64,000 bases of DNA from Bradyrhizobium paxllaeri. GTDB lineage: Bacteria > Pseudomonadota > Alphaproteobacteria > Rhizobiales > Xanthobacteraceae. This document shows positions 27,737 to 38,700 of this stretch, one piece after another. Every line of letters begins with the position of its first letter. The first letter of the stretch is position 1. A program made the translations under genes and the position numbers. The notes under the pieces are model-generated. The model searched no databases and was not told where the DNA came from. It worked only from the letters and a program-made list of their open reading frames with translations. Location of the stretch: NCBI RefSeq assembly GCF_001693515.2, contig NZ_CP042968.1:5394001-5458000 (forward strand), read 5' to 3'.

Positions 27737-27937
27737 TTAGGCCCTTTCCAGCGCCTTGAGATCCTCGCGCTTACGCTCGAGTTCGGCAAAGGCATCGTGC
27801 GCTTTCTGCGCTACCGCCATGATCGAGGTCCAGTTGACGGGAAGTTCCTCCGACAAATCGTGCAGATCCATCTTGGCCTTCGTCGCCTTGAGCGATAGCT
27901 TTCTTATTTCCGCTTTAAGCATTTCAAGGTCGCTCAT
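27737..27937 (-). CDS. CCE_0567/DUF683-type nif accessory protein
   Basis: A 66-residue, almost entirely helical protein (MSDLEMLKAEIRKLSLKATKAKMDLHDLSEELPVNW ... LERKREDLKALE). Length, helix-rich composition and position between the DUF269 and fdxB genes match the small conserved nif-cluster protein of the DUF683/CCE_0567 family, known to form helical bundles of unknown function. Spacing of nine bases from the upstream gene indicates one transcript. Confidence 0.88.
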   Translation of the reverse strand: MSDLEMLKAEIRKLSLKATKAKMDLHDLSEELPVNWTSIMAVAQKAHDAFAELERKREDLKALERA

Positions 27938-27946
27938 GAGCTGCTC

Positions 27947-28417
27947 TCAATAGTTAGCCACGTCGGGAAATTTCCGGGTCATCTCGATGCCGCCTTCGAC
28001 GTATTTGCCACCCTCGGCGGCGAGCTGTGCAAGATTGTCGAAGCCAAAGCGATGCACATCGCGCAGCTGCTTGTTCATCACGATCAGCCGGCCGCCGATC
28101 AGCACCATGCGGCCAAAGCCTTCATGGTGCATCTTCAGCATCGGCTGGATCATCACACCCGTCGCCTTCTCGATCGAGAGCGCGACTGCATTGAAGAACA
28201 GCTCCAGCCGCGAGACCGTATCCGGATCCGGATCGCCGACGATCGGCAGCGCGCGCCGTTTCTCCTTGTCCAGAATATACGGTTCGAGCAAATCGAGATC
28301 GCTCTTACCGTCCCACGCGCCATGGACATCCTGGGCGCGCCAGATCTTGATCAGTTCCCTCACGAATGGCGCACCGAGCGCGCGATCGGTCTGCACGATA
28401 TCCGCGGCTTCAGTCAT
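27947..28417 (-). CDS. NifX-associated nitrogen fixation protein (DUF269)
   Basis: A 156-residue protein with the family pattern [35 protein letters not shown], and [27 protein letters not shown] near the end. It always accompanies nifX; its exact role in FeMo-cofactor maturation is not settled. It sits seven bases after the nifX stop codon and is intact. Confidence 0.93.
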   Translation of the reverse strand: MTEAADIVQTDRALGAPFVRELIKIWRAQDVHGAWDGKSDLDLLEPYILDKEKRRALPIVGDPDPDTVSRLELFFNAVALSIEKATGVMIQPMLKMHHEGFGRMVLIGGRLIVMNKQLRDVHRFGFDNLAQLAAEGGKYVEGGIEMTRKFPDVANY

Positions 28418-28424
28418 GTCGTCC

Positions 28425-28820
28425 TCATTCTTCGAAATCGAGCGTGCGCTTCTGGTCCTTTGCCAACGCCTTGCGCAGCCAGGGTGGCGGCGTACCCTTC
28501 AGCACGTGCCGAAGCTTCTCGACCAGCACCAGGATGTTCTCGGGCTTGTCCACCTTGATCGGATGTATATTGTTCGCCACTACCCGCGCGGCACCGGAGC
28601 CGCCGATGGCCCCGACATAGAGGATGGCGCAATCCTTGATTGCCTCGATCTTGGGCGCGAGCTTGTCCTCGTTGCCGTCTTCCTTGAGATCGCCGTCGAA
28701 CTCAATTGCCTTCAGAAATACGTGCCCGACCGGCCCAACATCATAGATTGCGATGTACTTGGCCCAGCCAAAATGCGCATCGACGCGCCTCAAGTCTTGG
28801 GTAGCGAATGCGACCTTCAT
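28425..28820 (-). CDS. nifX: NifX, FeMo-cofactor carrier
   Basis: A 131-residue NifX/NafY-core domain protein. It opens [20 protein letters not shown] and contains the glycine-rich [14 protein letters not shown] segment and the [14 protein letters not shown] helix. NifX binds NifB-co and other cofactor intermediates and shuttles them between NifB and NifEN. Its ATG overlaps the nifN stop by four bases, which favours coupled translation and matched amounts. Confidence 0.95.
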   Translation of the reverse strand: MKVAFATQDLRRVDAHFGWAKYIAIYDVGPVGHVFLKAIEFDGDLKEDGNEDKLAPKIEAIKDCAILYVGAIGGSGAARVVANNIHPIKVDKPENILVLVEKLRHVLKGTPPPWLRKALAKDQKRTLDFEE

Positions 28821-30223
28821 GCCATCGAACCCTCTGTTGCGTCAACGAAGCTGCGGCGGCCGGGTTTTAAGGACCGTCTCGAGGTCCGCCAGCTATCGGG
28901 CGCCGGCTGATGATTTTCCTCGCGGTCGGCGATCACGAGATTGGCGATACTGAAGATCACATCGCGCGTGCCGCGATAGCCGACGGATAGCTGGTGTCCC
29001 GCGCCGATTCGATCGAACATCGGAAATCCCGTGCGATAAAACGGAATCTTCAGCCGCGCCGCCGCTTGGCGGCCATGCGAATGCGTAATCAGCAGGTCGC
29101 AATTCCTCGTCCTAGCAAGCTCTTCCAGATCCTCGAGATCGCCGATCAGCACCTCGTTGGTTCCGATCCGCTCCAGCACCGGCGACTGCGTGGTCGTCAC
29201 GGCCGCCGTCACCTGCGCGCCCATCTCGTGAAGCATGCTGGACAGGTCGAACAGGAGGTCAGGCTCGGCACCGATCGCGAGCTTGCGGCCGCCGACATGG
29301 AAATGCGCGTCCAGCATCGCATCGCTGAGCTGGCCGCGCTGGCGCCGATATTTAGCTGGCACAGGGCGGCCACTGATGTCGCTCAGGAAAGCGATGAATT
29401 CATCGTTGGGGATGAGGCCGCACAGCCGCTCGAACAGGCGGAACGGCACCCCAGCCTTGGCCTGTATGGCTTCTGCCGCCCGCCGCATCTGCTCACCGAT
29501 GGCAATGGTCCAGCTGGACCGGCCCATGCCCGCTACTTCGTCAACCCCGATGCCACCAATGGTCGTTGGCGTAAACTCGCCCGGGATATGCCCGTCCAGA
29601 GATCCCGCGAGATCAGGCAGGAAGGATGGCTTCAGGCCGAAATCCTCAAGGATCGTCCTAAGTTCGTCGAGGTCACCCGGCGTCAGGTGACATCCGGGGA
29701 GGACATTCACCCGCGCGGGATCGCGCTCCACCCCAACCGGAGGCGCCCCCACCAGTACCTCGACCATGCATGCCACTGTCTTTTCCCAGCCATCCTGGAA
29801 CGCGTCCTTGAAATCGGGCGTCGAGACAAAGACTAAAGGACATTTTGCGAGCTGCGGATGCTGCTCGCGGATCAGCTTGATGTAGCCGTCCACGTCATCG
29901 CCATTGGTTTCGGTCACTCCGGTCGAGCAGATCCCGATGATCTCCGGCTTGGCACGATTGTATATGTTGAGGATAGCCTGCTCGACATTTTCATAACCGC
30001 CGAGCACGGTCGCCACCTCGCTCATCGCAGTCGTCTGCAGCGGCACCGCCTCCTTGAAATGCCGCACGAACAGCGTGAGCCCGAAAGATGTGCACCCTTG
30101 CGAGCCGTGCAGAAGCGGCATCGCTCCACGCAAACCCATGAAGGCGAATGCGCCGCCAATCGGCTGACTCATCTTCAGCGGGTTGACCGCGCAGGCCTTC
30201 TTCGGCGTGGTGACGATCGCCAT
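28817..30223 (-). CDS. nifN: NifN, beta subunit of the NifEN cofactor scaffold
   Basis: A 468-residue nitrogenase-like protein. The N-terminal half holds LHGSQGCTSFGLTLFVRHFKE, MSEVATVLGGYENVEQAI and IGICSTGVTETNGDD, homologous to NifK blocks. The middle carries PDLAGSLDG and the C-terminal half SDLLFDLSSMLHEMG-like and FYRTGFPMFDRIGAGH blocks. With NifE it forms the heterotetramer on which the precursor is converted to FeMo-cofactor. It starts nine bases after nifE. The last 35 residues are hydrophilic and variable. Confidence 0.95.
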   Translation of the reverse strand: MAIVTTPKKACAVNPLKMSQPIGGAFAFMGLRGAMPLLHGSQGCTSFGLTLFVRHFKEAVPLQTTAMSEVATVLGGYENVEQAILNIYNRAKPEIIGICSTGVTETNGDDVDGYIKLIREQHPQLAKCPLVFVSTPDFKDAFQDGWEKTVACMVEVLVGAPPVGVERDPARVNVLPGCHLTPGDLDELRTILEDFGLKPSFLPDLAGSLDGHIPGEFTPTTIGGIGVDEVAGMGRSSWTIAIGEQMRRAAEAIQAKAGVPFRLFERLCGLIPNDEFIAFLSDISGRPVPAKYRRQRGQLSDAMLDAHFHVGGRKLAIGAEPDLLFDLSSMLHEMGAQVTAAVTTTQSPVLERIGTNEVLIGDLEDLEELARTRNCDLLITHSHGRQAAARLKIPFYRTGFPMFDRIGAGHQLSVGYRGTRDVIFSIANLVIADREENHQPAPDSWRTSRRSLKPGRRSFVDATEGSMA

Positions 30224-30232
30224 GACGCCGTC

Positions 30233-31897
30233 CTATTCCGCGGCCTGCAGCATGGCAGGCGGCGAGGACACCGGTATTTTCGTCAGGATGTCCTCGATAC
30301 GCCTCTTGCAGCAGCCACCGAACGCGCTGGTGTGCTGCCTGACTGCCTCGGCGCTGGTCAGGCCATGGGAGCGGATCGCATCCTCGAGGGTGCCGAGATC
30401 GACCTCCTTGCAGAAGCAGACCTTTTTCGCGCGCCGGGTCGTCTCCGGATCGGCGGCGACATCGACAGCCTGGACGTCGATCTGCGCCATCCCGTTGGTC
30501 TGCCTATTCTTGGCCACCTCCTCCCACGGCGCTGGTCGACGCAGCTGCTCCCACATCGGGTTGAACAGCGCCTTGTCGATCTCCTCGACCAGCTTCACCA
30601 TACCGATGTAGCCCATATAGGCGTGGCAGCGTTCCTGGTTGATGTCGAGCCAGGGCATCGCCGCTTTCAGCGCAACAAATTGCGATTTGCCGCCGGAGAG
30701 CATGATATCTGCTTTCGCGTCCTTCAGCATTTTGTATATCTCGCGCGGCGTCATGTCCTCGATCATGAGGGCATCCTGCCCCATGAGCTCCTTGATGCGC
30801 TCTTTGTCCTGCTTGGTGGATTTTTTGACGCTGGTGCCGACTAGCTCGAGCCCCGCCTCCTGCAGCGCCGCCACGACGGACCAGGATTTGACGCCACCGG
30901 TGATCAGTAGTGCCCTCTTTCCGGCAAAGCGGGGCTTGTACAGTTCGATCGTCGCCCAGGCGCGTGCCTCCTCGCGCGCGATTACCGCCTCGGTGCGCTC
31001 GATCAGTTCGCAAGGCGCCCCGCGCTCGACCAACAGACGAGCAATCTGGCGCAGCGAATCGCTAGAATCCTGGATGCCATAGAACGAGCCCTCGAAAAAC
31101 GGGATGCCGTAACGGCCCTCCATTTTGCGCGCGACATTGATCATCGCCTTCGAACATACAATCATGGCAGCGCGGGCCCTGTGCGAAGAGGCGACTTCGC
31201 GGTATTTGCCGTCCCCCGAGAGGCAGGAGAGGATGCGGATCCCGAGCTCGTCAAGCAGCGGCTTGACCTGCCAAAGCTCGCCGCAGAGGTTGTATTCGCC
31301 AATCAGGTTGATGTCGTAGGGCGTGGTGTAGTCCGGCTCTTCCGTGCCGATGACATGCTCGAGCAAGGCCTCGCCGGCGAGCTTGTTGCCGAGGTTCTTG
31401 GGGCCGACGAAGCCCGGCGAATTTATGGGAATGACCGGTTTGCCGAGCTTTTGCGAAGCCGCCTTGCAAACCGCATTGATGTCGTCGCCGATCATGGCGG
31501 GAACGCAGGTCTGATAGACGAAAATGGCCGGCGGGTTGTACTTTTTGATGATCTCTTTGATTGCTTTGTAGAGACGCTTCTCGCCCCCAAATACTATATC
31601 GGTTTCGTTCATGTCAGTGGTGAATCCGGTACGCCAGATGCTGGCGCCAGACGAAGCCGCACCGCGGTTATCCCAGGAATTACCCTCACAGGCGATCGGA
31701 CCGTGCACGAGATGGGCGACGTCGGTAAAAGGCTGCAGCGCAATTTTGGCACCGTCGAAGGCGCAGCCGCCTGCGGCACCGCCCGGCTGCAGCTGCTTGG
31801 CACAGCCCTTATTGCGCTCGGCATCCGATTTGTTGGCGTTCTTGGCGCAGCCCGGCTCGTTGAAGATCTTCTGGATCGTGGCCGATAGCGAACTCAT
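30233..31897 (-). CDS. nifE: NifE, alpha subunit of NifEN, with C-terminal cysteine-rich extension
   Basis: A 554-residue protein, longer than the ~470 residues of free-living NifE. The core shows GGCAFDGAKIALQPFTDVAHLVHGPIACEGNSWDNRG, TDMNETDIVFGGEKRL and YGIPFFEGSFYGI, homologous to NifD. The N-terminus has a CxxxC...C pattern (GCAKNANKSDAERNKGCAKQ). An extra ~60-residue tail contains VCFCKEVDLGTLEDAI ... FGGCCKRRI, a CxC plus CC arrangement like the BFD/[2Fe-2S] domain; rhizobial NifE proteins are known to be extended. The start is ATG 31897 with GAGAGGAGAG before it. The 98-base gap from nifK may hold processing signals. Confidence 0.95.
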   Translation of the reverse strand: MSSLSATIQKIFNEPGCAKNANKSDAERNKGCAKQLQPGGAAGGCAFDGAKIALQPFTDVAHLVHGPIACEGNSWDNRGAASSGASIWRTGFTTDMNETDIVFGGEKRLYKAIKEIIKKYNPPAIFVYQTCVPAMIGDDINAVCKAASQKLGKPVIPINSPGFVGPKNLGNKLAGEALLEHVIGTEEPDYTTPYDINLIGEYNLCGELWQVKPLLDELGIRILSCLSGDGKYREVASSHRARAAMIVCSKAMINVARKMEGRYGIPFFEGSFYGIQDSSDSLRQIARLLVERGAPCELIERTEAVIAREEARAWATIELYKPRFAGKRALLITGGVKSWSVVAALQEAGLELVGTSVKKSTKQDKERIKELMGQDALMIEDMTPREIYKMLKDAKADIMLSGGKSQFVALKAAMPWLDINQERCHAYMGYIGMVKLVEEIDKALFNPMWEQLRRPAPWEEVAKNRQTNGMAQIDVQAVDVAADPETTRRAKKVCFCKEVDLGTLEDAIRSHGLTSAEAVRQHTSAFGGCCKRRIEDILTKIPVSSPPAMLQAAE

Positions 31898-31995
31898 CCG
31901 TCTCTCCTCTCAACCGCGCTTGTTCGCGAAGATCAGTCCATCCTGCGCTTAGGCCATCGCCGACGTTTGCCGACGATGGCGTGCGCCGTTCGTCA

Positions 31996-33555
31996 TCAAC
32001 GAATGATGTCGAAGCTATAGTCGGTCTTGCCGGCAATGTTGGTCTTTTTGTCGATCTCGTCGAAGATCTTGTCGAGAATCTTCACCAACACGTTCATGCC
32101 CCCCTGATAGCCCCACAGCGGAGAGCGATGATGGTGATGCCGATCGAAGATTGGAAAACCGATCCGGATCAGCGGCGTACCGGTGTCGCGCTCCAGATAC
32201 TTGCCATAAGTGTTACCAATCAGGAAGTCGACCGGCTCGGTGAACAAGAGCGAGCGCATATGCCAGAGGTCTCGCCCCGGATAGGCATGGCAGTTCTGCC
32301 CAAACGGCGAGCTCCCAAACAACGCCTGCATTTTCTCCTCCCAGGCCTTGTTGCCGTTCGTGGCCAGCACATGGATCGGCTCGGCGCCAAGCTCGAGCAG
32401 GAAGGCAGCCAACCCATAGCAGAGATCTGGATCGCCATAGATCGCGAATTTCTTGCCGTGAATATGCGCGCTAGAGTCGGCCATCGCGTCGACCAAGCGG
32501 CCGCGCTCTCGAGCCAGTTCCTCCGGGATGTCTTTGCCACTGATGCGCGACAGCGCCATGAGAAACTCATCCGTTGCGGACACGCCCACCGGATAATTGA
32601 AGGCCACGACCTCCTGGCCATGATCGGCGATGAACGGCAGCGTCTTTTCCGTGCACCACTGCTGCATCGAGATCGTTGCCTTAGCGTGAACCGCGTTGGC
32701 GGCGTCTTCCAAAGTCGTGCCGCCGTCATACATTCGGAACTCGCCGTCGGTCGGTGTATCGAACACATCGGAATTATCGGCAAGAACGGTGTTCTGGATG
32801 CCCATCAATTCGAAAATGCGCTTGATCTCGCGGATGTTGCCGACCGTGTAGCCGTCAAAGCCGCCGATGAGGTTGATCTTCTTGTTGGGCGCGCGCTCGG
32901 GTTTCGAGGCTGTCCCGGCCTTGCCGTCCCAGAAATGCTCCAAAATGCCCTTGAGAGCATTGTCGTACCCGGTGACGTGGCTGCCCACGAAGGCTGGCGT
33001 GTGCGCAAACGGTACATCGAAATCAGCTGGCACCGAGCCTTTTTCCTTGGACGTTTTGATGAAGGCGTTGAGGTCGTCTCCGATCACCTCCGCCATACAG
33101 GTGGTGGAGACCGCGATCATCTTGGGCTTATACATATTATAGCTGTTGGCGAGCCCATCGATCATGTTGTTCAGCCCGCCGAATACCGCAGCGTCCTCCG
33201 TCATCGACGAGGAGACGCAGGAGCTTGGCTCCTTGAAGTGCCGCGATAGATGGCTGCGGTAATAGGCCACGCAGCCTTGAGAGCCGTGCACGAAGGGCAG
33301 CGTGCCCTCGAAACCAACTGAGGCGAACACCGCGCCTAGCGGCTGGCACGCCTTGGCTGGATTTACCGTGAGCGCTTCCCGCGCAAAATTCTTTTCGCGA
33401 TATTCGGCTGTCTTTGACCATTCCCTGACGCGTTCCACCTCCGCGGGATCGCGGGGATTCTCGAACATCTTCTTCTTGTTGGCCAACATCTGCTGGTATT
33501 CCGGACCGCGGAACAGCTCGAAATGATCGAGCACGTGTTCTGCACTCTGCGCCAT
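31996..33555 (-). CDS. nifK: NifK, MoFe-protein beta chain
   Basis: A 519-residue nitrogenase component I beta subunit. ATG 33555 ([15 protein letters not shown]) fits the family and is preferred over a frame start 22 codons upstream. P-cluster ligands are visible at Cys70 ([11 protein letters not shown]), Cys95 ([11 protein letters not shown]) and Cys153 ([12 protein letters not shown]), the same numbers as the classic Azotobacter protein. The C-terminal part includes [12 protein letters not shown] and [16 protein letters not shown]. It forms the alpha2beta2 MoFe protein with NifD and lies 72 bases after it in the same operon. Confidence 0.97.
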   Translation of the reverse strand: MAQSAEHVLDHFELFRGPEYQQMLANKKKMFENPRDPAEVERVREWSKTAEYREKNFAREALTVNPAKACQPLGAVFASVGFEGTLPFVHGSQGCVAYYRSHLSRHFKEPSSCVSSSMTEDAAVFGGLNNMIDGLANSYNMYKPKMIAVSTTCMAEVIGDDLNAFIKTSKEKGSVPADFDVPFAHTPAFVGSHVTGYDNALKGILEHFWDGKAGTASKPERAPNKKINLIGGFDGYTVGNIREIKRIFELMGIQNTVLADNSDVFDTPTDGEFRMYDGGTTLEDAANAVHAKATISMQQWCTEKTLPFIADHGQEVVAFNYPVGVSATDEFLMALSRISGKDIPEELARERGRLVDAMADSSAHIHGKKFAIYGDPDLCYGLAAFLLELGAEPIHVLATNGNKAWEEKMQALFGSSPFGQNCHAYPGRDLWHMRSLLFTEPVDFLIGNTYGKYLERDTGTPLIRIGFPIFDRHHHHRSPLWGYQGGMNVLVKILDKIFDEIDKKTNIAGKTDYSFDIIR

Positions 33556-33627
33556 TGGTAGGATCCTTTCGAAAATAGTGATCAATTTTGGCTTCGCGCT
33601 CTCAGCAGAGAGCCGGGCCACTCTGGG

Positions 33628-35130
33628 TTATTCGGCAGCCATCAGCTTCGGCTTCGAGACGTTTTTCCACGGCGCTTTGGTCTTTTTCCAGATCGGTGAG
33701 TTGATGGCCATGTCCATGTCGCGCGCGAAGATCGCAAATCCATCATAGCCATGATACGGACCCGAATAGTCCCAGGAGTGCATTTGGCGGAACGGCACGC
33801 CCATCTTCTGGAAGACATATTTTTCCTTGATGCCTGAGCCGACCAGGTCAGGCTGGATCTTCTCGACGAAGCGTTCGAACTCGTAGCCGGTGACGTCGTC
33901 GTAGATCAACGTGCCGTCCTTGACGTAATGCTGGGCAGTGCGCTGGTAGTCGTCATTGTGGCCGAACTCGTAGCCGGTGCCGACGACCTCCATGCCGAGG
34001 TCCTCGTAGGCGCCGATCACATGGCGCGGACGCAGTCCGCCAACGAACAGCATCACGCTCTTGCCCTCCAGGCGCGGGCGATATTTAGCGATCACTGCGT
34101 CCACCAGCGGCTGATATTTTTCGATCACCCGCTCGGCACCCTCCTTGATCTTGTCATCAAAATAACCGGCTATCTTGCGCAGCGACTCCACGATCTTGGA
34201 GGGCCCGAAGAAGTTGTATTCGCACCAGGGAATACCAAATTTCTCCTCCATGTGACGCGAGATGTAGTTCATCGAGCGGTAGCAATGCAGCACGTTAAGC
34301 TTCGCCCTTGGCGTTGCCTCTAGCTCGGCCAGGGACCCGTCACCGGACCACTGCGCGATCACGCGCAGGCCCATTTCCTCAAGCAGAATTCGGGATGACC
34401 AGGCGTCGCCGCCGATATTGTAGTCGCCGATGATCGCGACATCGTAGGGCGTCGGCTCGAACGTCGGCTTACTCTCGGGCGTGACCTTGTCGAAGACCCA
34501 ATCGCGCACTGCGTCGTTGGCAATATGGTGGCCGAGCGACTGTGACACGCCGCGGAAACCCTCGCAGCGGACCGGCACGATGGTCTTGCCCTCATATTCC
34601 TTCGATTTTGCCCTGGAGACCGCCTCGATGTCGTCACCGATCAGGCCGATCGGGCATTCCGACTGGATGGTGATGCCGTTGTTGAGCGGGAACAGCTCCT
34701 GGATCTCGTCAATGATTTTGACGAGCTTCTTGTCGCCGCCGAACACGATATCCTTTTCCTGGAAGTCGGATGTGAACTGCAAGGTCACGAAACTATCAAT
34801 GCCTGTCGTGCCGACGTAATAGTTACGCCGCGAGCCCCACGAGTACTGTCCACAGCCGACCGGACCGTGGCTGATATGGATCATGTCCTTGATCGGTCCC
34901 CAGACCACACCTTTGGAGCCCGCGTAGGCGCAACCGCGGATCGTCATCACACCTGGGATGGATTTGATGTTAGACTTGACTCCGCAGTCCGACTTGCCGA
35001 TCTCGTGAACATTGAGGTGCTTGGCGCGCCGTTTTGCGGTCTTCTCCGGATAGACCTTCAGCACCTCCTGAATCAGCTCTTTGTTGCGGGCTTTGATTTC
35101 TGCGGTGCTCTGGGTCGTGGCGAGACTCAT
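33628..35130 (-). CDS. nifD: NifD, MoFe-protein alpha chain
   Basis: A 500-residue nitrogenase alpha subunit. ATG 35130 ([16 protein letters not shown]) gives the normal rhizobial length; the open frame extends 94 codons further but into the promoter. P-cluster ligands are Cys67 ([10 protein letters not shown]), Cys93 (GPVGCGQYS) and Cys159 ([12 protein letters not shown]). The FeMo-cofactor is held by Cys283 ([10 protein letters not shown]) and His451 ([17 protein letters not shown]). His201 of SLGHHIAND is the substrate-site histidine region. It is the first gene of the nifDKENX operon, expressed from the sigma-54/NifA promoter at 35186-35200. Confidence 0.97.
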   Translation of the reverse strand: MSLATTQSTAEIKARNKELIQEVLKVYPEKTAKRRAKHLNVHEIGKSDCGVKSNIKSIPGVMTIRGCAYAGSKGVVWGPIKDMIHISHGPVGCGQYSWGSRRNYYVGTTGIDSFVTLQFTSDFQEKDIVFGGDKKLVKIIDEIQELFPLNNGITIQSECPIGLIGDDIEAVSRAKSKEYEGKTIVPVRCEGFRGVSQSLGHHIANDAVRDWVFDKVTPESKPTFEPTPYDVAIIGDYNIGGDAWSSRILLEEMGLRVIAQWSGDGSLAELEATPRAKLNVLHCYRSMNYISRHMEEKFGIPWCEYNFFGPSKIVESLRKIAGYFDDKIKEGAERVIEKYQPLVDAVIAKYRPRLEGKSVMLFVGGLRPRHVIGAYEDLGMEVVGTGYEFGHNDDYQRTAQHYVKDGTLIYDDVTGYEFERFVEKIQPDLVGSGIKEKYVFQKMGVPFRQMHSWDYSGPYHGYDGFAIFARDMDMAINSPIWKKTKAPWKNVSKPKLMAAE

Positions 35131-35185
35131 GCTGATATCCTTCAAAGGTTTCCTGTTGCGACGGCGGCTCTCGGCCAAGAGTTTT

Positions 35186-35200
35186 GCAACGACCGTGCCA
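35186..35200 (-). promoter_or_regulatory. Sigma-54 (-24/-12) promoter of nifD
   Basis: Read on the minus strand: TGGCAC-GGTCG-TTGC, a perfect match to the RpoN consensus TGGCAC-N5-TTGC. It is 56 bases upstream of the nifD ATG, and a NifA site lies about 80 bases further up. Confidence 0.93.
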
Positions 35201-35271
35201 GCCGCGACGTGAGCGCAAAAAACAGCGCAGTTGAAAGTAGATAGCCACCTTCGCGCGGGTAACCGGACTGT

Positions 35272-35287
35272 TGTTGCAAACCCGACA
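35272..35287 (-). promoter_or_regulatory. NifA upstream activator site of nifD
   Basis: TGT-TGCAAACCCG-ACA matches TGT-N10-ACA exactly and lies at a typical distance upstream of the -24 element. A second, imperfect candidate with an 11-base spacer occurs at 35318-35334. Confidence 0.85.
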
Positions 35288-35850
35288 TCGAGCGTGTCTA
35301 CCGTGCTCGTTTGATCCTGTTCGAAACAAAAACAAGGGCGGGCGCGCGTTATATTGCACCGCATTTGCCCCACAAGAGCGCGATGACACCGGCCCGCTGC
35401 CGGAAATGGCACGTGACGAGGCGACCCAGCTGCAAGGCTGGGCAGCCAGCCTGGATCACCATCGTCGTGAAGCCCGACCGCTGCTCAGCTCGTTGGGACG
35501 GTGGTGCGCAAATTGCGCCTGGCCTCCCTCGCATCCCGATCCCAATCCTATTGGGCTGACCAGCCAGAGAGCTCGTCGCGGCCGGCCCGCAGGCGTTGTT
35601 TGACTGCCTGAGCACCTCAAGCCACAGCGCTCGTGCGATTTCCACTCTATGATCTTCTGCATGCGCGTCGACGCCCAGACCGCCCTAGCTTATGCGCCTT
35701 GACGCAATGGGGGCTGTTGATGGGGGTGCGATCCGATATTGCATCCAGGCTGCCTGGCGTGCTTCACATCCGGCTCCATCCACCGGGCAACTGACCTCGG
35801 TTAGACGAGCACAGAATTAGAAGCTTGGGGTCAGGAAACGCGAGAGTAGC
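35288..35850. other. Divergent intergenic region between nifD and the malic enzyme gene
   Basis: Besides the nifD control elements I see no gene here. Frames on both strands are short and unrecognised. No convincing -24/-12 element was found in the malic enzyme direction. Confidence 0.4.
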
Positions 35851-38151
35851 ATGTCATCCCATTCTGAAGATCTCCTTTCGGCGGCGCTGGCCTATCACCG
35901 GCTGCCGCGACCCGGTAAGCTCGAAATCCAGGCGATCAAGCCGCTCGTCAACCAGCGCGATCTTGCGCTCGCCTATTCGCCTGGCGTTGCCGCCGCCTGC
36001 ACCGAGATCGCCAAAGACCCCGCTGAGGTCGCCTCTCTGACGGCACGTGCCAATTTGGTCGCCGTGGTCAGTAATGGCAGCGCCGTGCTCGGCCTCGGCA
36101 ATATCGGCCCGCTGGCGTCCAAGCCCGTGATGGAAGGCAAGGCGGTGCTGTTCAAGAAGTTCGCCGGCATCGACGTGTTCGACATCGAGATCAAGGCCGA
36201 CACCATCGAGCGGGTGGTCGACACCGTGGCGGCGCTGGAGCCGACTTTCGGGGGCATCAATCTCGAAGATATCCGCGGACCGGAATGCTTCGCAATTGAG
36301 GCGCAGCTGAAGGAGCGCATGAAGATCCCAGTCTTCCATGACGACCAGCACGGCACCGCCATCATCGTGGGCGCTGCGATCGTCAACGCGCTGCTTCTCA
36401 ACGGCAAGAAGCTGCCCGACGTGAAGATCGTCTGCTCCGGCGCCGGCGCGGCCGCGATCGCCTGTCTCAACCTGCTGGTGTCGATGGGTGCGCAGCGTAA
36501 GAACATCTGGGTTTGCGACATCGATGGCGTCGTCCATGAAGGCCGCAATACCTCGATGGACCCCTGGAAGGCCGTCTATGCGCAGAACACTGATGCGCGG
36601 GTGCTTGCGGATGTCATTCCCGGTGCGGATATCTTCTTGGGGTTATCAGCGCCAAACGTGCTGGGACCGGAAATGGTCAAGCAGATGGCCGACAAGCCGC
36701 TGGTGATGGCGCTCGCCAACCCGGTGCCGGAGATCATGCCGGACGACGCCCGCAAAGGCCGTCCCGACGCGATGATCTGCACGGGACGTTCGGACTTCGC
36801 GAACCAAGTCAACAACGTCCTGTGCTTTCCCTTCATCTTCCGCGGCGCGCTCGATGTCGGCGCCACCGAAATCAACGAGGAGATGAAGCACGCGGCGGTC
36901 GATGCAATCGCGCAGCTTGCGCGCGATCCTCCGTCGGACGCGGTGGCTTCCGGTTTCGACATCGGCGAGACGCAGGGCTTTGGGCCGGGATCGCTGATCC
37001 CGAGCCCGTTCGACCCGCGCCTGATCCTGCGCATCGCGCCGGCGGTGGCGAGGGCTGCGATGGACTCCGGCGTCGCGACGCGGCCGATCAAGAATTTCGA
37101 CGAATATCGCGCGCTGCTCGAGCGGTTTGCGTTCCGCTCCGGCCTCGTCATGAAGCCGATGTTCGCCAAGGCCAAGACGCAGCCGGTGCGCGTCATCTAC
37201 GCCGAGGGCGAGGACGAGCGCGTGCTGCGCGCCACGCAAGTGGTGCTCGAGGAGAAGCTGGCGCGGCCGATCCTGGTGGGGCGGCCCTCGGTGGTCGAAA
37301 CCCGCATCAAGCGGTTTGGCCTCTCGATCAAGGCGGGCGAGGATTTTGACCTTGTCAATCCCGAGGACGATCCGCGCTATCGCTCCTACGTGCAGTCCTA
37401 TATCGACGTTGCAGGGCGCCGCGGCGTCACGCCGGATGCGGCGCGCACGGTGGTGCGCACCAACAATACGGTGATCGCGGCGCTCGCGGTGGTGCGCGGG
37501 GAAGCCGACGCCATGCTGTGCGGCGTCGAGGGGCGGTACATGAGCCACCTGCGGCATGTGCGCGAGATCATGGGCTTCTTGCCGGGGGTCAGCGATTATG
37601 CGGCGCTGGCGCTGATGATCACCAGCAAGGGCTCCTATTTCATCGCCGATACCCAGGTGCGGCCCAGCCCAAGCGCGGAGGAACTGGCGGAAATGGCGTC
37701 GCTGGCGGCGCTCCACGTCCAGCGCTTCAACTTCAAGCCGAAGGTCGCGTTCGTGTCGCATTCCGACTTCGGCAGCTATGACACCGATTCCTCGCGCAAG
37801 ATGCGCCACGCCACCCAGCTTCTGAAAGAGAAGCACCCGGGGCTCGAGGCTGACGGCGAGATGCAGGGCGACACCGCGCTTTCGGCAGCTGCACGACGGA
37901 TGGTGCTGCCCCAATCGAGGTTGGAAGGCGAGGCCAACATCCTGATCATGCCGACGCTGGATGCTGCCAACATCGCCTATCAGACGGTAAAGGTCCTGGC
38001 GGATGCGCTTCCCGTGGGGCCGATCCTGATCGGTCCGGCGCGGCCAGCGCATATCCTAACGCCCGGGGTGACCGCGCGCGGCGTCCTCAACATGACGGCG
38101 GTCGCCGCTGTCGAGGCCCAGGAGCGCGCCGGCCGCCCGCAACTCGGCTAA
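35851..38151 (+). CDS. maeB: NADP-type malic enzyme with phosphotransacetylase-like C-terminal domain
   Basis: A 766-residue protein. Residues ~1-430 are the malic enzyme part: [26 protein letters not shown] (metal/substrate binding) and [16 protein letters not shown] (nucleotide-binding loop). Residues ~440-766 resemble phosphotransacetylase ([38 protein letters not shown]) but serve regulation in this family. It converts malate to pyruvate and CO2 while reducing NAD(P). In root nodule bacteroids fed dicarboxylates this supplies acetyl-CoA. It sits divergent from nifD, which suits that role, but no NifA promoter was found. The frame is intact, with standard GC-rich codon use. Confidence 0.95.
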   Translation: MSSHSEDLLSAALAYHRLPRPGKLEIQAIKPLVNQRDLALAYSPGVAAACTEIAKDPAEVASLTARANLVAVVSNGSAVLGLGNIGPLASKPVMEGKAVLFKKFAGIDVFDIEIKADTIERVVDTVAALEPTFGGINLEDIRGPECFAIEAQLKERMKIPVFHDDQHGTAIIVGAAIVNALLLNGKKLPDVKIVCSGAGAAAIACLNLLVSMGAQRKNIWVCDIDGVVHEGRNTSMDPWKAVYAQNTDARVLADVIPGADIFLGLSAPNVLGPEMVKQMADKPLVMALANPVPEIMPDDARKGRPDAMICTGRSDFANQVNNVLCFPFIFRGALDVGATEINEEMKHAAVDAIAQLARDPPSDAVASGFDIGETQGFGPGSLIPSPFDPRLILRIAPAVARAAMDSGVATRPIKNFDEYRALLERFAFRSGLVMKPMFAKAKTQPVRVIYAEGEDERVLRATQVVLEEKLARPILVGRPSVVETRIKRFGLSIKAGEDFDLVNPEDDPRYRSYVQSYIDVAGRRGVTPDAARTVVRTNNTVIAALAVVRGEADAMLCGVEGRYMSHLRHVREIMGFLPGVSDYAALALMITSKGSYFIADTQVRPSPSAEELAEMASLAALHVQRFNFKPKVAFVSHSDFGSYDTDSSRKMRHATQLLKEKHPGLEADGEMQGDTALSAAARRMVLPQSRLEGEANILIMPTLDAANIAYQTVKVLADALPVGPILIGPARPAHILTPGVTARGVLNMTAVAAVEAQERAGRPQLG

Positions 38152-38269
38152 TTGAAGGCGGTCGCCTTCCGCGCACACGGATTCCATTTGATGGCGAAGA
38201 GCGGAACGACCATAAGCGTTCCGCTCTTCCCGCGTCCGCACTGCAGTCAGGTCCACCAGCCAGCGTTCG

Positions 38270-38700
38270 TTACCTTCGGTGTTATGTTCGCGTTGCTGTT
38301 CATCTACACGCGGGCGACGAAGCTGTCCGGCATACAGCAGACCGCCGATCTCATCGCGACCCAAATTTCAATTCCCGAGGCGTTCGCGCCCCACACCGCG
38401 CCGCTTGAGAGCGCGACCGGAATGCCGACGCCGCAACTTCTGGCTGTTGCGGTCGATTGGCTCGAACTCATCGCGGGGCTGATGATCGCGTTGAACTTTG
38501 GTGCGCGCTTCTTTGTGTTTGTCTTGGTTTCTATGTCGGGATCTCGACCTGCTATCTCTACGACTTTCGGAATCAGCCGGCGCACGGCAACGCCCGCTGC
38601 TGGTCGATCCCTTGAAGAACCTAGCGATCATCGGCGCGCTGTTCATTCGCAGGCATGCCCGCGGGAGGAAGAATGTCGAGGCGGCCTACGGGGACGTGTA
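38270..38700 (+). pseudogene. Decayed DoxX-family membrane protein gene
   Basis: The first part reads GVMFALLFIYTRATKLSGIQQTADLIATQISIP and VDWLELIAGLMIALNFGARFFVFVLV. After a frameshift near 38530 the end continues in another frame as LLVDPLKNLAIIGALFIRRHARG. Four hydrophobic segments, a loop after the first helix and the closing DPLKNLAIIGALF block are DoxX-like. The normal reading frame is broken at least once, so the gene is probably dead. It lies 120 bases after the malic enzyme gene. Confidence 0.55.
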
